NCBI GenBank assembly: GCA_039881145.1
Contig: JAYKKI010000127.1
Location: 4,281,501-4,345,500, forward strand
Direction: 5' to 3'
Length of the DNA stretch: 64,000 nt
Source of the DNA: Druceiella hillmani
Lineage: Eukaryota > Arthropoda > Insecta > Lepidoptera > Hepialidae
The notes under the pieces were generated by a model, which was not told the DNA's origin, did not search any database, and saw only the letters and a program-made list of their open reading frames with translations. The position numbers and the translations under genes were made by a program. Below are positions 40,122-52,275 of the stretch, one piece after another; position 1 is the first letter of the stretch; each line of letters opens with the position of its first letter.

Positions 40122-42110
40122 TTAATCTAACAAATAAGTTACGTCATTTTCAATTGAGAGAAATGCAAGATCTGAAAACGGATCTTGTGTCATCGAATTA
40201 CCCCCAAATATGTTTTAATAATATTTAACCTCGAACAGCTTCTTTCGGGAGACGCAACTGTCACAGGTGTTGTGGCAATAATTCTCAGGACTACTTCAAT
40301 TGTGGGGTATATTTCAACTACATTTTTTTTATTATATATTTGAGCACCGAGATAATGTCGTTGTTTCCTTCATATACGTGGATAAACATATTCAGTTCTT
40401 TATACAATTCATGTCCATAAATATCAGATGTTTTTCCTACCGTTAGAGATATTTGCTAGTCGCTGCATTGCTTCTAAAGTTCACAAGCACTCATTTTCTT
40501 TAATTTTTTTATGTTATACGTGAAACCAAATATCCTCTCTTTATGTTTAAGTGCTTCAAATTTAGGTTGGGAGTTTGCGTATCTACAATGACATAAAAAT
40601 AGTTTATTTTAAAATTCTCTTCCGCAGACAATTTAGAACGAGCCTCATCTTCCCTTTCATAATAAAAATATTCTTTCTCTTACGTCTCCTTATCACGTAT
40701 TTGTAATTTCTGTTACTATTTCTCTCGCTGTTATAAAGATAATCAGAAACTATTTTCCCAATATTTATCAAGTCATTGTATAAAGTCGTCTAAGTGGTGC
40801 ATAGCCGCATCTAGATGCATTTTTTCACTCAGCCGTGTTTTACTTATTACATTTATCTTTGCAATAATGTCATACCATATATCGAGAGCAACTACAAATT
40901 CGTAGCTAGTTATTTTATTGTCAATAGAATTACATTCGCTAACTAACTGACAATCTGTTGTATTTTCAACTAAATCCTTCAAAGCATCGTGTATATCGTT
41001 TAGTTGATATTTCATAACAGCCTTCACGGATTCTACCCCGCATTACCATATAGTTTTAGAAGGTGCTTTTAGCAATATGGATTCTACATATGCTTTTTTA
41101 AAATAGTCCACCGCTGACTTGAGCCGGCAAACAGAGTTAAACTTTTGTAGCAAACCAAGAAAAGATTTTGCTTGAACACAAGACGGTGCTGCATCTCCTA
41201 GAATAAGATTCCAACTATGAGTCGCACAAGGTAAAAAATAAGCAAGCGGATTATTTCAAGTATACGTTTCTGAACACCATATTTTTTCCACCGATATTGG
41301 CACCATTATCACCACCGTACCCTTGCCTCTGCAATTTTGCAATAATAAACCAGCTAAGTTAGAACAACTTTGTGATTACACAATTATTCAAACTCTCAGC
41401 TGTGAACTTTTCGACAACTAAGAAGCCAATACAATGCTCTTCAATTTCGGCTCTATTTCAATTAAAATTGACAGTTGGTCAATACGAGAAACATCACGAT
41501 TACAATCTAGAATAATCGAGAAATATTTACTCTTTATTGTTTTGTCAAGTATTTGAGCCTTTATGTTATCTGCCGTTAATTCTACAAACTCATTTTGAAT
41601 ATTTTTTCCGAGATAGTGATCATTAATAGTCTTGTCTGTTACTAGTTTTGAGTGAAGTCGCAATATTGGATCAAATCGGCTTATTAGATTTACTAAATCT
41701 ACAAAGTCACCACTAGTCTCACTTAAATCTGAGTTAGACTTTATTGTCTCCCTATGACCTTTGAAGGCTAAATTGTGAGATTACCAGCAATCTTTCTAAA
41801 ATATCTCTCCAACATTGCCTTTCTTATTCAATTTGACTCTGGGGTAAACGGTCAATAGTGGTACAATTTTTTAACTCATTCTCTAAATCTAACCATTTCA
41901 ACATACAATCTTTATGCAGTCGGCTAAATTCATGCGACATTACGTAATCACTCAAATGTTTCCAATCACACAATCCTTCACTGGATCACTTCATATTTGT
42001 ATTTTTTAGTCCGAACATTCGACACGGAAAACAGAAAACGGCATCTTTTCTTTGTGAATAATCCAGCGTCTGTCGAGTTTTCACCATTAGTAATATTTTA
42101 CTCTAATGAT
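40122..42110 (-). pseudogene. hAT (ZMYM1-like) transposase, near full length, decayed
   Basis: From N- to C-terminus on the minus strand: zinc-finger block KDAVFCFPCRMFGLKN (about 42040); CDWKHLSDYVMSHEFSRLH; FKGHRETIKSNSDL (about 41770); ORF 41663-41418 with YLGKNIQNEFVELTADNIKA and YFSIILDC; QGYDNGANIGG (about 41320); ORF 41027-40773 with DIHDALKDLVENTTDCQLVS; and the C-terminal dimerisation domain TPVTVASPERSCSRLNIIKT with SFLSIEND-like residues, ending at TAA 40122-40124. Many stops and frameshifts. DUF4371 and hATC are both identifiable. No terminal repeats found. Confidence 0.85.
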
Positions 42111-42689
42111 ATTCGCTGAATCATCGTCCATTATCATTTACAGAGAAAAAATCAACTTTAGCCCGGATTGAACTTTTTAAAACAATCTCATTTCGGCCTA
42201 AAAAAGATGAGTTTACACTGAGTTAATTTTGTATATCTCCCTATTCAAGACGTTGATTTGCAAAAAGTGGCTTCGAATTTCCAACTTTTTCCAAAATCAT
42301 AAGATCTATAATTTCGAAGCTGATTTATAATAAAAACATGCAAATTTAAAAAAAAGGGATAAATATTTTCATTACGCTTTGATTAACAGATATCTTACAA
42401 AAATCACATATACATAAATCGCAATGTACATAAAAAAGAGACATTTTAATCTTGGCCTGATCAGAATTTACGAATCCTGCATTGCCGAACATTGCATTGA
42501 ATTAATGTCATAACGGTTGGAGAAAGTTGGATTTTGAAACTGATATAATTTGTGTCACTAATAATGGCGCAAACGTTACGTTGAAAATTGGTAGGCTCTT
42601 GCCTTGCTATTAGCAACGGTGCTTAGTACATGGAATACAGTTGGCTGTGGTAGACGTTCTGTATAAGAGATAGACGAAAATGATAAGGA

Positions 42690-43060
42690 AAACATGGAAA
42701 CTAATGAAGGATTAGAAGTAGTAACTGAACCATAACCGGCTGCTGAACCTGAAGTGATTCCCAGCAGCGAATTTATTAAGAAAGTGCGAAAAGTTGGTAA
42801 GACTTTTAAAAAAACACCTACTAAATATGATATGTAATTGCAAGCATATGGGAAGGAAGTAGAGAGAAAAGGATTAAGTTTGTTTCTTGATTGCTGTACT
42901 AGGTGGAAAAGTTTGCTCAATTTGTTCGAATGTTTGTTCAGTCTAAAAGTTTGTATCGTTAAAGCTTTAACAGACACTGACTCCGACATTAAATTCTCCG
43001 CTGACAGGTCAAACTAGCTGTAGAAGAGAATTGGTTTTGGTGATTGTTGACACAACCCTA
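42690..43060 (+). pseudogene. Second, unrelated hAT transposase fragment
   Basis: Plus-strand frames around 42835-43010 read LQAYGKEVERKGLSLFLDCC then TRWKSLLNLFECLFSLKVCI and VKALTDTDSD. This is the hAT core motif (GKxLxLxLDCxTRWNSLxxMLERFxxL...IxKAL). It is a different hAT branch from the ZMYM1-like copies. The minus-strand ORF here is a shadow. Both ends are missing. Confidence 0.6.
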
Positions 43061-43182
43061 AAATTAATCTTAAATAAATTAATAAATCTGTATGAATAAA
43101 ACATACGAGTATCCTCTTTGTTATATATTTGTATTTGTACCTATAAGTGTAAGTAAATATATGTTGTCACCCTAGATACGGT

Positions 43183-43482
43183 TTGATCGAAATTGCCCTC
43201 AACTTGCTGCTGGTGTACCAGATCTACTGTCACATCTTCATCGACCTGTTTTGCGCTTCTCTCTTCATATTCATTTCCCGACAATTCAAGACTGTGGCTT
43301 ATTTGTTCGAAACAATAAGATTTAATGAATCGAACCAGGTTAACATATTACGTAGCATTGCGGGGAGTAAAGTTAGTCGATTGGATTCCGAGGGAAGGCC
43401 TGCAATGCCAGGTGACTTGAGGAATGCAGTCATTTACCATGGCCTTTTATTGGAGTTAGTATCATTTCATTTTATATTTTGA
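43183..43482 (+). CDS. Unrecognised 99-codon ORF
   Basis: Opens IEIALNLLLVYQIYCHIFID with a long hydrophobic first half and ends in a more polar stretch with SRLDSEGRPAMPGDLRN. GC content is somewhat higher than the flanks. I do not recognise it. It could be part of an exon, a chemoreceptor-like membrane segment, or TE debris. There is no evidence for expression. Confidence 0.2.
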   Translation: MIEIALNLLLVYQIYCHIFIDLFCASLFIFISRQFKTVAYLFETIRFNESNQVNILRSIAGSKVSRLDSEGRPAMPGDLRNAVIYHGLLLELVSFHFIF

Positions 43483-43547
43483 TATACATAATATACCTAT
43501 TGCTAAAAAAAGAGTCTTGTTGACTGAATAGTTTCTCAAGTTTTTGT

Positions 43548-43720
43548 GGGATTACGTACTTCGAAAGAACAAAAAATAAACGGAACCCTCGTAAGAACTC
43601 ACTATCAGTACGTCTGCCTATCTATCACAGTTGTTTTTCTGGGAAATCGTTTAACGTAAAAACTTGCAATTTTGCATTAGTGGTAAAACATATTAACTCG
43701 CGCATATTTCATTAATTGCC
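43548..43720. repeat. Dispersed AGGGTTC-type repeat, copy 2
   Basis: GGGATTACGTACTTCGAAAG, then AACGGAACCCTCGTAAGAAC and TACGTCTGCC match the layout of 34691-35030 in degraded form. Confidence 0.6.
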
Positions 43721-43760
43721 ATTCAAAAGGATTAAAAAACAACTTTTAGATGGAGAAATA

Positions 43761-43998
43761 AAATTAATTAATTAATTTTAATTTTAATCTTAATCTTAAT
43801 CTTAATCTTAATCTTAATCTTAATCTTAATCTTAATCTTAATCTTAATCTTAATCCTAATCTTAATTTTAATTTTAATCTTAATTTTAATTTTAATTTTA
43901 ATTTTAATTTTAATTTTAATTTTAATTTTAATTTTAATTTTAATTTTAATTTTAATTTTAATTTTAATTTTAATTTTAATTTTAATTTTAATTAATAA
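43761..43998. repeat. Hexanucleotide array (TCTTAA)n then (TTTTAA)n
   Basis: About 12 units of TCTTAA (43792-43865) run into about 20 units of TTTTAA, with occasional TTTTAATC. Two related units occupy different halves, so the array grew by two separate expansions from one ancestor. It is not the insect telomere unit TTAGG. Confidence 0.97.
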
Positions 43999-43999
43999 T

Positions 44000-45060
44000 T
44001 AATTTAATTTTTTTAAATTTTATATATCGCGTGGGGGCATCAATTGAAAGAGAAAGTTACTAGGATTCCAAGAATATTTTTTGAAAGTGTTATGAAATTT
44101 ACTTAGATTTTATCGGAAAACTATAGCTTTTAGTTTTTTATCAATTTACGATATTTTAATGTCTGTAAAAAATATTTTATACCTTTTGTACACAGGATGA
44201 AAAATATTATTAATATTGGAAAAATATTTTATAGAAATACTTCTTTTTATTTTTCTTGGTTCCACTCTTCGCTGCTTGAAGTCGTGTTGGTCTTGAAAGG
44301 CCTCCATTACTCTATGAATTATTTCTTTCCAACCTTGTATGCCCTGTTGTTACTGATAGCCCTGTGAGTACCTTGACTTGTTCTGTACAGTGGTTAGGCG
44401 CTTGCTCTTGTAGTCAGTTCTTCTCAAACTTGCTAACCATTAAGACTTTCTCCAGAGTATGTGGCCTGGAGAAAGTATAATTTCTACCCGTGATATCGAC
44501 AGTCTTTTTTAAACCCTCATTTCATTAAGAATAGATTTATTTTTCTAGAAATGGCATGATAGCATTGAATGCCACCTAAAAAGATAAGACACATACGCAG
44601 ACATAGACTTAGATACGTATTCTTAGTTGAATAGTGTTGACGATAGTGGCGGCGGTGGTGTAAGAGACGGTTGTTGACTTATTATCCTTGCTATTGTTAC
44701 TAAATGGTACGCATGACGATGTTGAAGGAATAATTTCAGCTAGGTGAAGGTTAGAGTGCAATAATGTGTCACTTTTAGTCAATGTAGGGTTTTTAGATGT
44801 TTCTCGGCCACCGCTTTATATATATTTATATAAAGACCCACGTAGATTTTGTTCTATCTGATTTCCTTTGATAGCTCGTTTTCTCTATGAACTACCCGAC
44901 TCAAATTTTCTTCCGGTATCGAGATCACGCGAACTCCTTTTATAAATCTCACTTTGCGCAAAACACTAATTCAGACATAATTTGCGCTATAGGTACCGTT
45001 AATAACATAAGATACACTACAACTTAATTTTATTTAATGTTTATTTCCCTGTTGAAAACA
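44000..45060. other. No gene seen; small hairpin
   Basis: Contains CTTTCTCCA...TGGAGAAAG at 44444-44473. No coding feature recognised. Confidence 0.5.
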
Positions 45061-45069
45061 AATAGGCGC

Positions 45070-45500
45070 AGTGGCGGCGTAAAGGGAGGACGGTGGGAGC
45101 GGCCCCCCCGGGTGCCAAGCACCAAGGGGTGACAACGACAACTCACTCGCACGGCTAGAGAATTACTTACAGGAGAATCGCTCTGCGATGACATGATAGA
45201 TAAATAAATAGCTACCTACGCTAGTATCTACTTGCACCTAATATTATATCTTAATATGTGTCGCAATTTCATTTTTATTTACTGTAGAACACAATTTCCT
45301 AAATGAATGAGTTCAGGTTGAGTTTGATCGAGCGAGTGAGTAACGCGATCAAAGTAGATATACATGTCATACGCGGGTAGCGGCGAGGGCATAACGTGCG
45401 TGACACTCAACTGGGGCCGCGAGCGCGGCGAGTACCGCGCGGCCAGCAGGGGCAACGACTGCGCCCCTCCACCCGCACCGCGCCATGCGTAAGACAATCA
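45070..45500. promoter_or_regulatory. CpG-rich 5' segment of the hAT
   Basis: Clearly richer in CG dinucleotides than the rest of the window (for example GCCGCGAGCGCGGCG at 45415-45429). By position it would be the element's promoter or leader. The function is inferred. Confidence 0.4.
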
Positions 45501-46697
45501 CAGTCAATATCCATCCGTGCCAGTTTAACACAAAACATAATTCACGGTAAGTACTATTAAGTCAATTGCACTGTTAAAAATGTTTGTTAAATTTATTACA
45601 TTTTTACTAATAATTCTCTTGTAAAATTACAAACTAGTGTATTGTAATGCAATATTAATACGCATTCTTAGATTAGACTTTTTCAAACCTTTGCAGCAAA
45701 TATACTGAAAGAGCTATAGTTTTACTAAGTACGTTTTAGTAATTTTGCAATATATACGGTTATAGTGGGTTTCATAAAAAAGAGATGTAAATTTATTACA
45801 AATGGAGTTGTCTACAGTCTACTACTATTATTAAAATTCCCAAACAAATATTTGTCATTTAAATACAATAAAATATTTTTGTATTCTGTTTAGATACTTC
45901 TGTTTGAAATTTTGCCATTTTTGTCTCAATCAAAACGTGGAAAAACTCATAATGCTCATAATATGCTTGCTTTACAAACATCGATCCCACATTTACTTAT
46001 CATTTTCATGATTTAACACACATTCTCAAAAAATTTAATTCGTGTCGTATCTAAGTCATTGACTGCGTGGCTAGTCCACGTCTCGAGCGTTAACCTACGT
46101 CCAACATCTCTGAAGACAATTAACGCATTATTAATTTTTGTAAATTGTGTAGTAAAATCATAACACGGCGTTTTAAAGTTACTAAGTTCATTCGATAACA
46201 TTTGTTTAGTAAAATTACAACATTTTTATTGCAATATTAGTAAACAAATTTTCGAAAAATACTTAATAATATTGCAGCAAATGTCTTGTGATATTTCGAA
46301 ACTAAGCGGGTCTATGGTGTGTAGTTACAACACTGAATTGTATTAGTACTATAAGACTGTGCGTTATAATTTCCTAACAATATTGGTAAAATTACTATAG
46401 AAATTTTTAATGTAGTATTGGTACAACCATAGACGAATTTATTTTTAGAAAATAGAAATTTTATACTTCGTAATTTTTTTAACTAAATTCTAAGTCGCAT
46501 AAATTTTAAATTACGTACTCAGTTGTCTTTTAAGTACAAAACAGGATGACGCCTATATAACAGAAAATTTTACGCCATTTTGTTGACACTAAAGCGAAAT
46601 TCGATCTCATGAACTTTCACAACTGAGGGAGCGAGAAAAAGAGCTGTCATAACTAACGAGTGTTTATTTATCGATCTTTACAGAATAAAACTTCAAT

Positions 46698-49215
46698 ATG
46701 AAGCGAAATAGACATAGCGGATACCAACAAAGAAAAATCGAAAAATTAAAAGATCGAATCATTATCTGGATCCATTTTGAACCTTCGACTTCAACATCAA
46801 ATAATATATAACTAACTGTTAAAAGCGATCTTCTTGATAAAACAGACGATGTAGAATTCAATGCATTTTGATACTATCTAGTATCAAGATGCATTGAATA
46901 GAAGGACGCAGTAAAGAGAGATAGAGTGAGTGTGAAGAGAGAGATAAAGTGGAAAAGATTAAAATCAAGAAACATATGACCAAGAAAGAGGACGGAATAG
47001 TGACAATGAAGAAGAATCCTCTGATTCTGAAGTTGAATATGATTAAATAGAGCTACATGATAATACTCGTATTTAGTTGCTACTTGGCTAACAACGATGC
47101 CTGATGATTTGAGAGTTCGAGAATTGTAGAATCGTTAAAATGGGAAGTGAACTCTATCAAAATAGGGATCACTTTCCGAGAGCCCATTTTTAGATACTGT
47201 CCTAAGGCAAAAGATAAAACAAAAGGAAAGAGCCGACATTTGAATCCATAACGGTTTTATAAAGCGTTACCAAATGGAGAAAAAGTACTCAGAAAATGGA
47301 TTTTGTACTCTCCAACAAAAAAACTGCAACTGTTTTTGCTGCAAATTGTTTACGTACCCTGAAAAAACAAATAAGAGTTTTATCAATGGAGTTAGTTTGT
47401 GGTGGAAAGTAATTCCTAAAGAATAATACGAAAAATCTGAGAACCATCTCTTCTGTTTTGAAAAATGGAAAATTCTGCAGAAAACAATAGACCATGAACA
47501 TCAAATGGTATTTGACCAAGAAAAAAGAAGTGTCGTGATATATTAAGACGCCTTTTAGATGTTATTCTTTTCCTGGCACGCCAAAACCTACTCTTTAGAG
47601 GGTATAGAGAGGGCGTTACATCGGATAATAGGGAGGATTTCTTAGAATTAGTTAATCTACTATTAAAATATGACCCAGTGCTAAAAGAATACATGCTAAG
47701 AATTGAACATTCTATCCCCTGTACAAAACGGAAACAGATTTTTATTTGTCCAAAGACATTCAAAATGAGTTCATAAGTCTTTTGGGGAAAGAAGTCAAAA
47801 CATTGTGGGCGACATAAAAAAAAGCCAAATATTTTGGATATATTTGCACTCACATACATATATTTGCACTCCAGACATACCACATGTTGGTCAGATGAGT
47901 TACGTGATCAGATATGTTCATATTGAAGGCGATCATATTGAAGGTTGAAGTGAAGGAATAATTTCTAGGTTTCTTACCTGTAGTTGTTAAGACTACAGTT
48001 GATCTTGCTGAAAATATCTTTGACATATATTTATAGTATATAGTGATAACTTGGACATATATTTATGTAGGGCTCATGGATAAGATAGCGCTACAAGCAA
48101 GAGAAGTTCGTGGTGGTGTATAGGCAAAAATCAAAGAACTCAATCCATAAGCGTTATTTACGCCTTGTGCTAATCATTGTGGAATGCACGCTAAATCTAT
48201 GTGGAATGCACTCATTTAGAAGCGGAACAGTAAAAAGAGTTTACACTTTCTTTTCATCATCCACGTATCGATGGAAAATTTTAATGAAGTGTAGGCGTAT
48301 CAGTCCAAAGGCTATCAGAGAAAAGATGGAGTGCTCATCACGACGCTGTTAATACACTCATGAATAATTTTGAGAAACTTGTATCAACACTCGACGAGAT
48401 GTATGATCCTAGCAGCGGCAGAGAAAACGTCGATACAAGAGGAGCAGCATCTACACTCATACCAGCTTTGTGTGACTTCAGTCTTTTATGCTATCTTAAC
48501 TTTTGGTGTGAACTTTTAGAAGAAGTTAATCAGACACAAAAGTATATACAAACATCTGGATCCTCACTGGAAAAGTCTGTGATAAAAATCAAGGCTTAAA
48601 CATTTTCTTCAAAGCCAACGCATTTAAATTGTGGAAAAAGCTATATCCTACGTAACAAACAAATGTGAGGATTTGGACATTTCGATTGAAGGAAGAAAGG
48701 AAGGAGAAGATTACGGAAACGATTGCCAGGAGAAATGGCCCAAGGTGCTGGACTAACATTGCTAGAGGAGCTGCAGTGCGCTAAGTTAGAATGTCTTAAC
48801 AGATTTTACGAATAATTAGACCATCGTTATAGGGCAATGGTTCTTGATTCTTGTAACTAAATAATATTCTTGTAAAAAACTCCGCTAACTTCACCAGAAG
48901 AAGATCTTTGTAGAATAGTTCCAAATCTAACAAAAATCTGCGATAAATTTTGTGTAGGGGACATAATTTTGAAGATTTTACGACTGAGGCACCACCTGGA
49001 AGCTACTTTCTAAGAAGAGTTCAATGGACTACATTGGAGCTTCTCAGATTCATCGTGAAATGGGGCTTTTCTGAGTCTGTTCCGAGTTTAGTGTGAGTGA
49101 GTTTAGCGCTGCGTCTAAGATTTTTTTAACTATTTTTTTTCGGTGGCTTCATGTGAAAGAAGCTTTTCAAAATTAAAGTTGATAAAATCTTAAGGCACAC
49201 AATGAGCCAAGTGCG
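46698..49215 (+). pseudogene. hAT ZMYM1-like transposase of the 4.29 kb element
   Basis: ATG 46698 opens MKRNRHSGYQQRKIEKLKDR, a usual ZMYM1-like start. The zinc-finger segment is at 47220-47420 (GRHLNPY, LPNGEKVLRKWILYSPTKK). DUF4371 is at 47540-47700 (ILRRLLDVILFLARQNLLFR, GYREGVTSDNREDFLELVNL). The region 48360-48600 has NNFEKLVSTLDEMYDPSSGR. The C-terminal hATC block near 49135 is SVASCERSFSKLKLIKS. Stops and shifts are scattered, so it is inactive. The minus-strand ORF 47416-47883 is its shadow. Confidence 0.88.
46856..46899. repeat. Imperfect palindrome
   Basis: ATTCAATGCATTTTGATACT and its near-complement AGTATCAAGATGCATTGAAT flank a 4 bp centre inside the hAT coding remnant. Confidence 0.85.
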
Positions 49216-49639
49216 ACTAAGCAATCTATTCATTTTATTTATATTTTAAAGTAAATTTTAATAAATTGATAAAGTCACGTAAACACGTTTATATTTGTTT
49301 TTTTTTTGGCGTGCTCAATAGAAAACCGCCCTGGATGCCAACCCACGCTACGCCCGCCACTGAATAAGCGGCTAACAAAATAAGTGGGTGATAAGAGTTG
49401 ACGGACGTACGGGGGTCCCCCGAACATAGATAGTAAATACGGTGACATACGGAGAATAAAACGGCGCGTTGAAGTTTAGTGCACGAGGCGCGAAATTCAA
49501 ATTGTAATAAATTTTTCAATTACGTTTCAGTGTTTGAGAATAACGTTTGAGAATTTTGATATGCTTAGTACTACTTTTTATGCCAAAATTATTTCATTGA
49601 TTTAATTAATACCTAACGATAAAATAAAGTTTTAAATGT

Positions 49640-49715
49640 CAACTTCATTGCACGAGGCCCCTGCCAGGCCGAGGCCATTGACGGTTGCCCTACTCGCCAT
49701 TTACTAAGGCCGCCA
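49640..49715. other. Possible end of another hAT-like element
   Basis: A short GC-rich stretch with ACTAAGGCCGCCACTAATT resembles the right terminus of the 4.29 kb hAT (GCCCGCCACTG). The matching left end was not found. Confidence 0.3.
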
Positions 49716-49839
49716 CTAATTACAGGTACAACATCAATGACGAATGAATTTACGTACTATTCGAGACATAAACCTCACAACTGATAATGCACTTGCTTTA
49801 AAAATATTAATTTTAAATTATGGTATCAAAATTTTGAAT

Positions 49840-51190
49840 TTTTTACAATTGTAGGACACTATGAGAAAGCTTCTGATGAAAGAAAAATTGCGTTGTTGTT
49901 ACACAACATCGGTGACAAAGGCATAACAATTTATAATGCATTTAATTTTAGAAAAGAAGCAACATACGACGATATCAAAATAAATTTTGAAAACTACTTT
50001 ATTCCTAAAAAATCTATCACATAAAGACATACATTTTTTATACGAAGTCAAGGATTACAGGAATCGTTTCATATTTTTCTTACAGACTGAGAAAATAAAG
50101 GCCTAAACTGCGAATTTAACAAAATGCGAAAAGAATTAGTTCGTGACATCATTATTGTGGGGATAAACAACTTGAATGTCAAAGAACGATTGTTAAGGGA
50201 AGCTGATTTAACATATGAGAAAGATGTTTTAATTTGCAAAGCCTCAGAATTGTCACAAAAACAAGTAAAAGAAATTAGTGCACCAGAAAATAAAAAGTAA
50301 TCTGTATTAAATATTAAGAAATTTAAAATATTTACAAATTAATAATTTACCGAAAAAGGAGGTTAAACAATGTTTTAAATGTAGGAATTCATGGTCTTCA
50401 ATATATAAGTGTCCTGCCTATGGTGTAAGTTGCAACTACTGTATACGCAAAAATCATTTTGCGATAATATGCCGAAAGAAAAATAATACTATTGCAAGAC
50501 AATCAGCTCAACTACTTGCTCAAGTAGAAGAGTCAAAAAAAGCTTTTTCATCGGTAATATAGTCACAGCTAATACAAGTGAGTGGTGTGAAAATATCCAC
50601 ATAAATAATGAGACAATTATTAAGAAATCAATAAATGATAAGTTAATATTTGTTAAAGGTATCCCTTATAACTAAAAATCCTATTAAAAAGTTAGTAAGT
50701 ATAGACAAGGACGATTTACAAACAATTACTAAGAAGTATTCACAAGTGTTTCGTGACATTGAATGTTTTAATAAACCATATGATATTGTGATACTAGGTT
50801 ACAGAATAATGCCAGTCCAAGAGCAGAACCATCTCGTTCCCTTCCACTAGATTTGGAGGAAGAGAGTTAATTTAATGGTAGCATAAGAAATAATAGAAAA
50901 AGTGGATGAACCAGCAGAATGGATTAACTCAATTGTAATTACTAAAAAGGTAATGGAAAGTTAAGAATATGTCTGGATCCGAAGCATCTAAATCAATTCA
51001 TTGTTCGTCAATATAAATATTTACATACGGTTGAAGACATCACAGATAAACTAGCAGATTCTAAATATTTCACAAAACTAGATTATAATAGTGGATTTTG
51101 TACAGTTAAATTATCTAAAAATAGTTCCAAACTTTGTACATTTTGAACTCCTTTTGGAAATTATATTCTAAAATGTATTTTTTAGATATT
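49840..51190 (+). pseudogene. Ty3/gypsy retrotransposon remnant (gag, CCHC knuckle, start of RT)
   Basis: The gag-like part reads YEKASDERKIALLLHNIGDK and DDIKINFENYFIPKKS (about 49860-50025). It is followed by LVRDIIIVGINNLNVKERLL (about 50135). Two CCHC-like knuckles occur at about 50380 (CFKCRNSW, NYCIRKNHFAIICRK). The RT start is at about 50880-51120: EIIEKVDEPAEWINSIVITK, then HLNQFIVRQYKYL-like and KLADSKYFTKLDYNSGFCTV pieces in shifted frames. It stops just after CTPFGNY-like residues. Protease and most of RT/RH/integrase are missing. No LTRs found. Confidence 0.85.
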
Positions 51191-51199
51191 TGTGTTATT

Positions 51200-52270
51200 T
51201 TGATAGAAAACTTCGAGGCACATCGTTGCAAATGAAAAAGGTACATCGTATTTTTTTATATTTTGTTTATAGGTAATTTTAAGTGCATAATAGCATAATT
51301 ACGATGAAGATACGCTGTGTAACATGTTATTTAGTAATTGTATCAAAACGAGGCAATACAGCGTGTACTTACTGTACGGTGTAAAAAACTACGATCCGAT
51401 AGACTGATGTTGTATGTCTAAATTAGATGACATTTTGTTAAAACAAGAACGTAGGTCTTCAACTGGAGTGCAGATAGTTTTGTAAGTTTTTAATTTTTTA
51501 AACTTTAAATATGTTTAAAGAATATAAATTACACAATACACACCGCCATTTCGGATCTGATGTTTTTTTATAAATTGTTTAAAGTATTGACAATAGGAAA
51601 TCAAAAAATTGTAGTAAAGAGAAGAAATTAAGGTTTGAAATATATCTATACCCAACTATTTGATTACCTATACCATTAAAAACATGTAAAAGAGCTATGT
51701 AATACTAATGATATTTAAAAAAACACTCCGTGAAGATATACTAGGTGTCTCCGTATCGTACTGTTGATTTTTAATGGTAGGTAAGTGTAGTGAAGTTATA
51801 TATTAGTGGTAAAGTAGTGACAGAGTAGTGGTAGGGTAGTGGTAGAGTGATGGTAGGATATTGATGACTGTTAGTTCTTTAGTTTTCTATGTACCCATGC
51901 TTATACTCTAAATCTTAGCAAAGAAGGATAATCTGCGTCAGACACGAAATATGCGTCAAAAACACTTGGTCCTCCTTTGTATTTATCCTGTGATGGTTTC
52001 ATTACGTCTAAACCCGTTCCTCTCTCTTATAAAATTGTTAAGCACATACAAAACTATTAACACTGCAAAATCAGATGTCACATTAAATGGACGATGAAAT
52101 ATTATCCAGTTGTAGATCTTCATTATTCCTGTAGGATTAGACTATGTACATATTGTATTTAATCCAGTCCTATTAGAATAAAGAAGATGTGTTAACGAGC
52201 ATCTGGTTCTCAGGTACCTACAATTGTAAAGTATATATAAAAACAGTAATTGGTTTCAGGAAAAGTAACA
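51200..52270. other. No gene seen; short GTAGTGG tandem
   Basis: Imperfect repeats of GTAGTGGTAGAGT lie at 51796-51860. A short piece near 51413 reads CMSKLDDILLKQERRSSTGV and stops soon after. Not recognised. Confidence 0.4.
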
Positions 52271-52275
52271 AAACC

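Larger units (their letters stand above)
45069..49362 (+). mobile_element. Complete 4.29 kb hAT element with 8 bp target duplication
   Basis: The left end CAGTGGCGGCGTAAAGGGAG and inverted right end (CAGTGGCGGGCGTAGCGTGG on the minus strand) are typical hAT termini. They are flanked by AATAGGCG (45061-45068) and AATAAGCG (49363-49370), an 8 bp duplication with one mismatch. Inside are a GC/CpG-rich 5' section (45070-45500), a long AT-rich stretch, and a decayed ZMYM1-like transposase (46698-49215). There is an imperfect palindrome at 46856-46899. Confidence 0.92.

Noticed and set aside
42576..42989. Minus-strand ORF of 137 codons rich in Ser
   Set aside because: Plus-strand frames in the same place carry a hAT core motif, and the minus translation has no family features.
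43761..43998. Interstitial telomere
   Set aside because: The units are TCTTAA and TTTTAA, not the insect TTAGG repeat.
45279..45497. Minus-strand ORF of 72 codons in a CpG-rich stretch
   Set aside because: Lies in the hAT 5' leader. The open frame is expected from high GC, and no protein family is recognisable.
47416..47883. Minus-strand ORF of 155 codons
   Set aside because: Shadow of the hAT DUF4371 region, which reads clearly on the plus strand.
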